Made by a program: the position numbers and the translations under genes. Shown piece by piece: positions 52,759 through 59,975 of a DNA stretch of 64,000 nucleotides (position 1 is its first letter; each line of letters opens with the position of its first letter). Location of the stretch: contig NZ_CP045995.1 of assembly GCF_016899425.1 (NCBI RefSeq), positions 1,116,001 through 1,180,000 on the forward strand. Reading direction: 5' to 3'. Below the pieces are notes generated by a model. It saw nothing but the letters and a program-made list of their open reading frames with translations. It ran no database searches and was not told where the DNA came from. Source of the DNA: Burkholderia sp. MS389 (lineage in GTDB: Bacteria; Pseudomonadota; Gammaproteobacteria; Burkholderiales; Burkholderiaceae).

Positions 52759-53171
52759 GTTTCATCTCCATCGAACGGAATTTCTCCTGCGTCGAATTTA
52801 CCGAGCACTCGGAGAAAATCACATAAGACACGTCCGAAATTGACAAAAACCTAGCAAAAATCACAGGGTGTGATTTCTTTTGTCGCGACAATGGACATGC
52901 CCCGCATATAAGTTGCATACACAACATCTGCACAACCGCGGCTGGCTCAAGCGGACAACGGCAAGTGACTTGCTGCCTCACGCGAACCCAATCGGGCGGC
53001 TCGGACATATTGCAGCCTTCTGGACGCTCGTCCGTCATATGGCTTGCGCCGTCCGCCGAAGCAAATTCACACCAGCAGAACAACAACCAGCAGACCGCAT
53101 CAACCACACGACAAGTCGAGATAAATCCCACCCGTATCAATAGGTATCCTGACTTCTTGAGGTAACGAGAC
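52759..53171. other. AT-richer intergenic region upstream of the T6SS genes
   Basis: About 410 bp holding the promoter for the leftward vgrG operon. Short open frames (for example 52880-53143) lack any family resemblance. GC is visibly lower than in the flanking chromosome. Confidence 0.45.
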
Positions 53172-53489
53172 ACACATACCCCACCCGAAATCGAGTGGCT
53201 GAGCGACAACGGTTCGGGCTACACGGCTGACGACACGCGCCGGTTCGGAGTGGCCATCGGCCTGAAGCCATTGACCACGCCGGTGTGCAGCCCGCAAAGT
53301 AACGGGACGGCCGAGCGCTTCGTGAAGGCGATGAAACGCGACTACGTCGCCTTCATGCCGACGCCGGACGCAGCGACTGCTGCATGCAATATGGCCATCG
53401 CGTTCGAGCATTGCAACGAGAAGCACTCGCATAGCGCGCTGAAACATCGCTCGCCGCACGATTTCCGGCGCTCGATCGATTCAGTAATC
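53172..53489 (+). pseudogene. IS3-family transposase OrfB fragment
   Basis: An open stretch reading PEIEWLSDNGSGYTADDTRRFGVAIGLKPLTTPVCSPQSNGTAERFVKAMKRDYV...HSHSALKHRSPHDFRR is the C-terminal end of an IS3-group integrase-type transposase. The middle Asp (SDNGSGY) and the final Glu (NGTAERF) of the DDE triad are visible. The N-terminal two thirds and the first Asp are missing, so it is inactive. It marks the right side of the island. Confidence 0.85.
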
Positions 53490-53658
53490 CTAAGTTTAAT
53501 ATCGCGTCCGGTATTACAGGGGCAGCTCCAGCGGGGTGTCATGTCAATTCGTCATGCGGGATGGGGAATCGTGTGGGAATGGCCTGAAGCAGCCACACCC
53601 CGTTTCGCCGCATCGTCTATCTTGCCCGCCTGACAAGGGTTCGCTGCCACCGTCAAAG

Positions 53659-53734
53659 TTGTCCACAGAAAATGTTGGCAAGCTTGTGGATATCCTGCGC
53701 ACCGCGACGCTAAACCCTTGATCCGATGGACTTT
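53659..53734 (+). repeat. Dispersed ~76-bp repeat, copy B (right edge of T6SS island)
   Basis: TTGTCCACAG-AAA-TGTTGGCAAG-CTTGTGGATATCCTGCGC, ending CCCTTGATCC. Same orientation as copy A, with which it brackets 43.0-53.7 kb. Confidence 0.9.
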
Positions 53735-53825
53735 GGCACGCGTGATGCAGACGCGGCGCGCGTCATGGCCGTCGCGCACACCGCTTCGCCGCACTTCGCA
53801 TCACGATGCCACGACGATGCGCTAC

Positions 53826-53901
53826 TTACCCACAGATTGTGTTGGCAAGCTTGTGGATATCCTGCGCAAGCCTGCGCTAACTCGTTGATCGGCCTATGGT
53901 T
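53826..53901 (+). repeat. Dispersed ~76-bp repeat, copy C
   Basis: TTACCCACAG-ATTG-TGTTGGCAAG-CTTGTGGATATCCTGCGC, ending CGTTGATCGG. 91 bp after copy B. Confidence 0.9.
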
Positions 53902-54124
53902 CGTGTCGCGTGTCACCGTTTCGGCAGCGCGCGGGTTCGGCCTGCGCGAACACGGACGCTTCAATGCGATCGCAGCGCGCCGCCGATGCCTTGACGCCCG
54001 CGCCCGTCGCGCATCAAGATCACGCAAGCCGCACGCGGCCGCGCATCGCCGGCGACGCACGTCGGCGCCCCGGGCCGGCCATTGCGTCGGCACCGCATGA
54101 CGACATTCCAATCCGAGGAAGACC

Positions 54125-54325
54125 ATGGAACACTTCACCGCGTGGCAGTTGATCGTCTCACTCGTGCTCGTCGCCGTCGTCATCTATCCGTACGTGCGCA
54201 TCGTTCGGCGCACCGGGCATTCGGGCTGGTGGATCCTGACGATGTTCGTGCCGATCCTGAACTTCGTCATGTTGTGGGTGTTCGCATTCGTGCGCTGGCC
54301 CACGGTCGACGATCGGCAGCCCTGA
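54125..54325 (+). CDS. Small two-helix membrane protein
   Basis: 66 residues: MEHFTAWQLIVSLVLVAVVIYPYVRIVRRTGHSGWWILTMFVPILNFVMLWVFAFVRWP. Two hydrophobic helices joined by a basic loop with the HSGWW motif, a common arrangement in small proteins of the DUF805/YqaE-like sort, but I cannot name the family with certainty. A purine-rich AAGACC precedes the ATG. It is flanked by repeat copies C and D. Confidence 0.7.
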   Translation: MEHFTAWQLIVSLVLVAVVIYPYVRIVRRTGHSGWWILTMFVPILNFVMLWVFAFVRWPTVDDRQP

Positions 54326-54346
54326 CCGTCGCGGCGACGGCCGGGC

Positions 54347-54422
54347 TTGTCCACAGATTGTGTTGGCAAGCATGTGGATAGCCTGCGCATACCGCGACCA
54401 AGCGCTTGATCCGAAAGACTTT
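54347..54422 (+). repeat. Dispersed ~76-bp repeat, copy D
   Basis: TTGTCCACAG-ATTG-TGTTGGCAAG-CATGTGGATAGCCTGCGC, ending GCTTGATCCG. Confidence 0.9.
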
Positions 54423-54517
54423 GTTCGCGCTGCTTCGAAAGCGGCACACGGCCGCGCAAGCGCGGTTGTGTACCGCGTCGGCACGTGACGCGCCGCCTGC
54501 CACGCCGGCTACCCTGC

Positions 54518-54593
54518 TTGTCCACAATTTTTGTTGGCAAGCGTGTGGATAGCCTGCGCATACCGCGGCCAAGCGCTTGATCCGAAAGACATT
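54518..54593 (+). repeat. Dispersed ~76-bp repeat, copy E
   Basis: TTGTCCACA-ATTTT-TGTTGGCAAG-CGTGTGGATAGCCTGCGC, ending GCTTGATCCG. Closest to copy D. Confidence 0.9.
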
Positions 54594-54656
54594 GTGCGTG
54601 CTGCTTCAAACGCGGCACGGTGACGTACGGCACGCCGGACGCCGCCGCGCGCGAGC

Positions 54657-54732
54657 TTGTCCACAATTTTTGTTGGCAAGCATGTGGATATCCTGAGCAT
54701 GCGCGACCTAAGTCGTTGATCGCACAACGTTT
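54657..54732 (+). repeat. Dispersed ~76-bp repeat, copy F
   Basis: TTGTCCACA-ATTTT-TGTTGGCAAG-CATGTGGATATCCTGAGC, ending CGTTGATCGC. Confidence 0.9.
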
Positions 54733-54753
54733 GAGCGCGCGGGTCACGACTGC

Positions 54754-54793
54754 GGCACGGCGCGCCCGCGGATCTCGCCACGCGCGCCGTGCC
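54754..54793 (-). terminator. Hairpin downstream of penA
   Basis: A perfect 12-bp inverted repeat, GGCACGGCGCGC / GCGCGCCGTGCC, with a 16-base loop, beginning 8 bp after the penA stop (read leftward). No T-run, so it is a candidate terminator or mRNA-stabilising structure. Confidence 0.45.
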
Positions 54794-54800
54794 GTGCCGC

Positions 54801-55739
54801 TCAACCGAACGTCTGCGCGACGATCCGCGCGACCGACGCGATCACGTCGTCCTTCGCCCGCGCATCGGCGCGAGCCTGCGTGTAGTACACGGCCAGCACG
54901 ATCGGCGCGCGCGACGTCGGCCAGATGACGCCCGCGTCGTTCGTCGTCCCGTAATCGCCGGTGCCGGTCTTGTCGCCGACCGTCCAGCCGGCCGGCACGC
55001 CCGCACGAATCCGCTTGTCGCCGACCTTGTTGCCGCGCAGCCACGCGACGAGCTGCGCACGCTGCGCGGCCGGCAATGCGTCACCGAGCGTCAGCACGCG
55101 CAAGCTGGCAGCCATCGCGGCAGGCGTCGTCGTGTCGCGCGGGTCGCCCGGCAGCGCGGTATTCAGTTCGGTCTCCCATCGATCGAGCCGGAACGCGTCG
55201 TCGCCGATCGAGCGCGCGTGGGCGGTCACCGCCGACGGGCCGCCGATCAGCTTCATCAGCAGGTTCGCGGCCGAGTTGTCGCTGTACTGGATCGTGGCCT
55301 CGCACAGCGCGGCGACCGTCATGCCCGCGCCGACATGCTTCTCCGACACCGGCGAATAGTTGACGAGGTCGGCCTTCGTATACGTCACGCGCTGTTGCAG
55401 CAAGCCCGGACGCTCGACGCTCCGCGCGAGCACCGCCGCGCTCAGCATCGCCTTGAACGTGCTGCAGAACGGGAAGCGCTCGGCCGCGCGATGCTCGATG
55501 ACCCGGCCGCTCGCCGTGTCGATCGCGCACACGCCGAGACGGCCGCCCGCGTCGCGCTCGAGGTCGGCAAGCGTCGCCGCCGCCGCGGCCGGCGCAATCA
55601 CATCCGCGGCAGCCGCCGCTGCCGCCGTGGCTTCGTCCGGCGCGGCGGCCTGTCGCGACGCGCACGCGGTGACGGTAAGAACGAGCGGCGCCGTCGCGGC
55701 GGCCAGCAACAGGGTTCGACGTTTCGATGAGTAGGTCAT
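54801..55739 (-). CDS. penA: Class A beta-lactamase (PenA/PenB type)
   Basis: 312 residues. The N-terminus [25 protein letters not shown] combines a twin-arginine-like start and a lipobox. Active-site motifs are complete: CSTFK (Ser70-x-x-Lys73), YSDN (SDN loop), WETELN (omega-loop Glu166) and [11 protein letters not shown] (KTG). These residues match the inducible chromosomal Pen enzymes of Burkholderia, which hydrolyse penicillins and many cephalosporins. The linker before the enzyme domain is unusually Ala-rich. It is divergent from the LysR regulator, as in penA-penR loci. Confidence 0.93.
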   Translation of the reverse strand: MTYSSKRRTLLLAAATAPLVLTVTACASRQAAAPDEATAAAAAAADVIAPAAAAATLADLERDAGGRLGVCAIDTASGRVIEHRAAERFPFCSTFKAMLSAAVLARSVERPGLLQQRVTYTKADLVNYSPVSEKHVGAGMTVAALCEATIQYSDNSAANLLMKLIGGPSAVTAHARSIGDDAFRLDRWETELNTALPGDPRDTTTPAAMAASLRVLTLGDALPAAQRAQLVAWLRGNKVGDKRIRAGVPAGWTVGDKTGTGDYGTTNDAGVIWPTSRAPIVLAVYYTQARADARAKDDVIASVARIVAQTFG

Positions 55740-55828
55740 GTCGGTTGTCTCATGGTGGAATGGCGGCGCAACGTGGTTGACGCGTTGAAAACGGCCAGCC
55801 GCCGAGACAGCACTATCGAGACTTTACG

Positions 55829-55845
55829 GTTGCCTGACAAGCAAC
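55829..55845. promoter_or_regulatory. Candidate PenR/AmpR-type LysR box
   Basis: GTTGC-CTGACAA-GCAAC is a perfect dyad containing T-N11-A, the LysR consensus. It is located between divergent penA (start 55739) and penR (start 55876). Confidence 0.55.
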
Positions 55846-55875
55846 GATAATTGAGCGCTGACAAAAGAAATTCTT

Positions 55876-56766
55876 ATGACGAAGCTCCGCCCTCATCTTC
55901 CGCTCAATGCGTTGCGCGCGTTCGAATCGTCGGCGCGCCATCTGAACTTCACGCGCGCCGGCCTCGAGCTGAGCGTGACCCAGGCCGCCGTCAGCCAGCA
56001 GGTGCGCTCGCTCGAGGAGCGGCTCGGCTGCGCGCTGTTCACGCGGCTGCCGCGCGGTCTCGGGCTGACCGACGAGGGCCGCGCGCTGCTGCCGGTGCTG
56101 AGCGACGCGTTCAGCCGCATCGAGACGGTGCTCAAGCAGTTCGACGGCGGACGCTTCCACGAGGTGTTGACGCTCGGCGTCGTCGGCACCTTTGCCCTAG
56201 GCTGGCTAATGCCGCGGCTGAAGCAGTTCGGCGACACGCACCCGTTCGTCGAGCTGCGGCTGCGGACCAACAACAACGTCGTCGATCTCGCCGGCGAGGG
56301 CCTCGATTTCGCGATCCGCTTCGGTGAAGGCAACTGGCCGGCGACGCGCAACGAGCGGCTGCTCGATGCGCCGCTCACCGCGTTGTGCGCGCCGGACATT
56401 GCGCGGCGCATCGCGCAGCCGGCCGATCTCGCGAACGAAACGCTGCTGCGCTCGTACCGCACCGACGAGTGGCTCGGCTGGTTCGACGCCGCGCAGCTCG
56501 AACCGTGGGCCGTCAACGGTCCCGTGTTCGATTCGTCGCGGCTGATGGTCGAGGCCGCGATGCAGGGCGCGGGCGTGGCACTCGCGCCGGCCTGCATGTT
56601 CGCGCGCGAACTGCAGCTCGGCCAGCTCGCGCGGCCGCTCGACATCGACGTGCGCGCGGGCGGCTACTGGCTCACGTCGCTGAAATCGAAACCGCTGACG
56701 CCCGCGATGACGCTCTTTCACGACTGGATCGTCGCGGAAGCGGCCGGCACGGCGCCGGCCGGGTAA
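55876..56766 (+). CDS. penR: LysR regulator of the beta-lactamase, PenR/AmpR-like
   Basis: 296 residues. HTH region LPLNALRAFESSARHLNFTRAGLELSVTQAAVSQQVRSLEERLGCALFTRLPRGLGLTDEGRALLP is nearly the AmpR/GcvA pattern. The effector domain has RLRTNNNVVDLAGEGLDFAIRFGEGNWP and FDSSRLMVEAAMQGAGVALAPACMF, as in AmpR, which senses muropeptides. Divergent from penA with a LysR box between them, so it likely activates penA on cell-wall damage. Confidence 0.9.
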   Translation: MTKLRPHLPLNALRAFESSARHLNFTRAGLELSVTQAAVSQQVRSLEERLGCALFTRLPRGLGLTDEGRALLPVLSDAFSRIETVLKQFDGGRFHEVLTLGVVGTFALGWLMPRLKQFGDTHPFVELRLRTNNNVVDLAGEGLDFAIRFGEGNWPATRNERLLDAPLTALCAPDIARRIAQPADLANETLLRSYRTDEWLGWFDAAQLEPWAVNGPVFDSSRLMVEAAMQGAGVALAPACMFARELQLGQLARPLDIDVRAGGYWLTSLKSKPLTPAMTLFHDWIVAEAAGTAPAG

Positions 56767-56777
56767 CGCGGCCTCGC

Positions 56778-56853
56778 TTGTCCACAGAAAGTGTTGGCAA
56801 GGATGTGGATATCCTGGGTACCCGGGGCCTAAGCCCTTGATCGCGCACGCATT
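56778..56853 (+). repeat. Dispersed ~76-bp repeat, copy G
   Basis: TTGTCCACAG-AAAG-TGTTGGCAAG-GATGTGGATATCCTGGGT, ending CCTTGATCGC. 11 bp after the penR stop. Confidence 0.9.
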
Positions 56854-56954
56854 AGTGTGCCGATACATGGAGCGGGCGGCCTTTGCGTGCGGGCTTCGTG
56901 CACGCAGCCCCTGCCGACCGGATCGTCAACCATTGCGACGCAATCGATTGCAAG

Positions 56955-57030
56955 TTGTCCACAGATTTTGTTGGCAAGCCTGTGGATATCCATCCAATCG
57001 GACGCGTAACATCTTGATGCACAAGGGGAT
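56955..57030 (+). repeat. Dispersed ~76-bp repeat, copy H
   Basis: TTGTCCACAG-ATTT-TGTTGGCAAG-CCTGTGGATATCCATCCA, ending TCTTGATGC. Confidence 0.88.
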
Positions 57031-57128
57031 TCGATCCACGGACCTTGACCGGTCAATGGTGTGGCACCGGAGTGGTTGTCGAACCGCACGCCGTGCACGC
57101 GCGGCGCGCCCGGCCCAAGGCCGGGCGG

Positions 57129-57204
57129 TTCTCCACAGATTGTGTTGGCAAGCTTGTGGATATCCTGCGTATCGGGCACCTAACTGATTGAGCGCACGGG
57201 GTTT
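57129..57204 (+). repeat. Dispersed ~76-bp repeat, copy I
   Basis: TTCTCCACAG-ATTG-TGTTGGCAAG-CTTGTGGATATCCTGCGT, ending GATTGAGC. Closes the gene-free stretch 56767-57249, which otherwise holds nothing I recognise. Confidence 0.88.
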
Positions 57205-57249
57205 TGTGCCGCGTCCACCGAATCGGGCAGCGCGTGCGCCGCCCGTGCA

Positions 57250-57501
57250 TCAGTGACGGTCGAGGCCGCCGCGCAATTCGCTCGCCTTGTCGCGCAGCGC
57301 TTCGTAGCCGGAACGCGCATGCTCGGGCAGATCGGGATCGCCGATCAGCGCGCCGAGCGTTTCGATCAGGCTGAACAGGATGCCCTTCGCCGCGCCGACC
57401 GCGATGCTCTGCGATTCGATCGACTTGTGCAGGTGGTCGACCGCCGCTTCGAGATTCTCGAGCTTGTGCTCGCCGTCGTCGGGCCGGTTGTCGGTCGTCA
57501 T
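57250..57501 (-). CDS. Small acidic helical protein of unknown function
   Basis: 83 residues: HKLENLEAAVDHLHKSIESQSIAVGAAKGILFSLIETLGALIGDPDLPEHARSGYEALRDKASELRGGL. It is predicted largely helical with a heptad-like start, has no signal peptide and no family I recognise. ATG at 57501 is preceded by GGAGG (about 9 bases). Codon use matches the chromosome, so it is likely real. Confidence 0.65.
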   Translation of the reverse strand: MTTDNRPDDGEHKLENLEAAVDHLHKSIESQSIAVGAAKGILFSLIETLGALIGDPDLPEHARSGYEALRDKASELRGGLDRH

Positions 57502-57597
57502 CGTCTACCTCCGCCATCGTTCAAGGGTCATGTCACGATTCTATGCCGCTGCGCGCGAACGTGGCGCGACATCGCGCAACGTTCGCGCGACACCGCA

Positions 57598-59820
57598 CTA
57601 CAGCACCGCGACCACCTGCACGCGGCCCGGCTGCTCCGCCGCGGCGATGACCTGGCCGTCGACGCGGCGGAACGTCAGCGACACGGTTTCGTCGCCGACG
57701 CGCAGCGCATCGATCCGCAGCCAGTCGACGCCTTCCGGCAAGGCCGGGCGCTCGACGCGCACCTCGTGGCGCGATGCGTCGATGCTCACGCCGAGGCACG
57801 CCTGCAGCATCATGAACGGCGCGCCGGCCGCCCACGCCTGCGGCAGGCAGGCCACCGGATACGCGGTCGGCGGTTCGCCGCGCCGGCGCGGGAACCCGCA
57901 GAACAGCTCCGGCAGGCGCATCTCGAAGCTCACCGCCGCCTCGAACAGCGCACGCAGCAGATTCACCGCGGCCGTCTTGTCGCCGTAGCGCGCCAGGCCG
58001 CGCGCGATCAGCGCATTGTCGTGCGGCCACACCGACCCGTTGTGATAGGCCATCGGATTGAAGCGCGGCTGGCCGGCCGCCAGCGTGCGGATGCCCCAGC
58101 CCGTCTGGAACAGCGCCGAGCCGAGCACGCCGGCGACCGCCGCGCCGCGCTCGGCGTCGGGCAGCCCGAACGCCAGCAGGTGGCCCGCGTTCGACGCGAA
58201 CACGCGGCACAGCTCGCCATGACCGTCGAGCGCGATCCCGTAGAAATCGCCTTCCGGCATCCAGAACAGCGCATCGACCTGGTCGCGCAGCGTCTTCGCG
58301 CGCAACGCGTAGCGCGTCGCGTCGGCCGCATGGCCGCGCCGACGCGAGCACGCCGACATCGCGTCGAGCGCCGCGCACGCATAGGCCTGCACTTCGACGA
58401 GCGCGATCGGCCCGTCCGGGAAACGGCCATCCGCGTGGAACACCGAATCGTGGCTGTCCTTCCAGCCCTGGTTCGCGAGGCCGCGCTCCGACGTGCGCTG
58501 GTAATCGAGCAGCCCGTACGGGTTGCGGTCGCACTTGTCGATCACCCATTGCGCGGCGCGCTCGAGCGCGGGCCACAGCTCGTCGATCAGCGCATCGTCG
58601 CCGGTGCGTTCGAGATAGGCGCCCGCGAGCACGATGAACAGCGGCGTCGTATCGACGCCGCCGTAGTACAGCGCGAACGGCACCTCGCCCGTCGCGGCCA
58701 TCTCGCTGCGGCGGAACTCGTGCATGATCTTGCCGGGCTCCGCGTCGCGGAACGCGGAGGTCTCGCGCGCCTGATGTTCGGCGAGAAAACGCAGCACGCC
58801 GCGCGCGAGCGACGGCTGCAGCCACAGCATCTGCAGCGACGTGATGATCGCGTCGCGGCCGAACGGCGTCGAGAACCACGGAATGCCCGCATACGGGTAC
58901 GGCCCCGTGTCGAGCTGCGTCGTGAGCAGCCCGAGATCCGCGAGCGAACGATCGAGCCAGGCGTCGAACAGCGGATTGCCGGTGTTCACGCGCGCCATCG
59001 ACTCGCGCCGTGCCCGCATCTCGCGATGCACGCCGACGAGCGCGGTGCGCAGCGCGACGCGGCCGCATCCGGGCCCTTCGGCCTGCGCGGGCCCGAGCGT
59101 CGCATCGACGGTCAGGTAGATCGACACGCACGCCTGCGCGGCGATCGTCAGCGTGTAGTCGGCGCGATCGACCGACAGCGCGTCGGGCGCCGGCGAGAAA
59201 TGCACGGTCACGTTGCGCTCCACGCTGTCGAGGCCGTCGTAGCGCAGCCGCACCGCGCCCGCGTCGACGCGCGGCGCACCCACCGTGCCGCGCTTCGGCC
59301 GCTGCGTGCCGCGCACTTCGAACATGTCCTTGAAATCGGCCGCGAACGACAGCGACAGCGGCACCTCGGCTTCGCTCGCGCCGTAGTTCGTCAGCGTCAG
59401 CGCTTCGTACAGCACGTCGCCCGCCAGCACGCGCGTGCGCTCGATATGGATCACGCCCTCGGGCGTCTCCTTGCCGCCGAGCGGCGGCAGCGGGCGGTTC
59501 GTCAGGTGCGCGGTGAACGACGCGTTGTCGGCGCTCGTCGCGCCCGACAGCAGCGACGGCGCGCGGCCGCCGAACGTCAGGCGCCATTTCGACAGCACGC
59601 GCATGTCGTCGACGAACAGGCCATCGTCATGCCCGCCGATGTCGCCGAGCGCATCGCTGACCACGAACGCGTCGCCGGATTTCAGCACGTACTGGTTGTT
59701 GCGCGCGAGGACCTGCTGATCGGCTTCGGGCGCGATGAAGGCGGGACCCGACGCGATGGTCGGGGCAATCGGCGCGACTTGCGGCGCCTGCGTCGTCGTG
59801 GCTTCGGCGTGATTCGGCAT
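57598..59820 (-). CDS. Amylo-alpha-1,6-glucosidase / GH15-like glycogen-debranching family protein
   Basis: 740 residues from the ATG at 59820. The N-terminal GDE_N_bis-type domain (NNQYVLKSGDAFVVSDALGDIGGHDDGLFVDDMRVLSKWRL) is followed by an (alpha/alpha)6 catalytic barrel (YPYAGIPWFSTPFGRDAIITSLQMLWLQPSLARGVLRFLAEHQ, then GRFPDGPIALVEVQAYACAALDAM and NPMAYHNGSVWPHDNALIARGLARYG). The acidic residues in FGRDAI and SVWPHDNA are typical of this glucosidase clan. Probably acts on alpha-glucan branches or glucosyl-glycerate-type storage compounds. Monocistronic. Confidence 0.85.
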   Translation of the reverse strand: MPNHAEATTTQAPQVAPIAPTIASGPAFIAPEADQQVLARNNQYVLKSGDAFVVSDALGDIGGHDDGLFVDDMRVLSKWRLTFGGRAPSLLSGATSADNASFTAHLTNRPLPPLGGKETPEGVIHIERTRVLAGDVLYEALTLTNYGASEAEVPLSLSFAADFKDMFEVRGTQRPKRGTVGAPRVDAGAVRLRYDGLDSVERNVTVHFSPAPDALSVDRADYTLTIAAQACVSIYLTVDATLGPAQAEGPGCGRVALRTALVGVHREMRARRESMARVNTGNPLFDAWLDRSLADLGLLTTQLDTGPYPYAGIPWFSTPFGRDAIITSLQMLWLQPSLARGVLRFLAEHQARETSAFRDAEPGKIMHEFRRSEMAATGEVPFALYYGGVDTTPLFIVLAGAYLERTGDDALIDELWPALERAAQWVIDKCDRNPYGLLDYQRTSERGLANQGWKDSHDSVFHADGRFPDGPIALVEVQAYACAALDAMSACSRRRGHAADATRYALRAKTLRDQVDALFWMPEGDFYGIALDGHGELCRVFASNAGHLLAFGLPDAERGAAVAGVLGSALFQTGWGIRTLAAGQPRFNPMAYHNGSVWPHDNALIARGLARYGDKTAAVNLLRALFEAAVSFEMRLPELFCGFPRRRGEPPTAYPVACLPQAWAAGAPFMMLQACLGVSIDASRHEVRVERPALPEGVDWLRIDALRVGDETVSLTFRRVDGQVIAAAEQPGRVQVVAVL

Positions 59821-59915
59821 CGATGCTCCTGTGTCGAGGCGCAACGCGCGGCGCGCGTCGCGTGTTTCGCACAGGATAGGCCAGAACGGCGAACGTGCGC
59901 AGCGACGAAACGGCT

Positions 59916-59953
59916 GCGGCGCGAGGCGACGTTGCTTCGTCGCCTCGCGCCGC
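59916..59953 (-). terminator. Strong hairpin after the autotransporter gene
   Basis: A perfect 15-bp inverted repeat, GCGGCGCGAGGCGAC / GTCGCCTCGCGCCGC, with an 8-base loop, 23 bp beyond the autotransporter stop on the minus strand. A short T-stretch follows in that direction. A probable terminator separating it from the glucosidase gene. Confidence 0.65.
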
Positions 59954-59975
59954 GTACGGGCACGTCAGTTGCCGG

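Larger units (their letters stand above)
53490..54124. other. Intergenic region with repeat copies B and C
   Basis: Beyond the IS remnant there is no recognisable gene until 54125. The only structured features are the two repeat copies at 53659 and 53826. Frames that run through the repeats spell WQACGYP-type peptides and are not genes. Confidence 0.5.
54326..54753. other. Intergenic block with three repeat copies
   Basis: Copies D, E and F at about 171- and 139-bp spacing fill much of this stretch. D and E share about 25 extra bases of similarity after the core (GCTGCTTC.AA.CGGCAC), which points to recent local duplication. No gene seen. Confidence 0.6.

Noticed and set aside
43010..57204. 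Repeats considered as a CRISPR array
   Set aside because: Copies are ~76 bp with irregular spacing from tens of bases to 10 kb, no uniform spacers and no cas genes.
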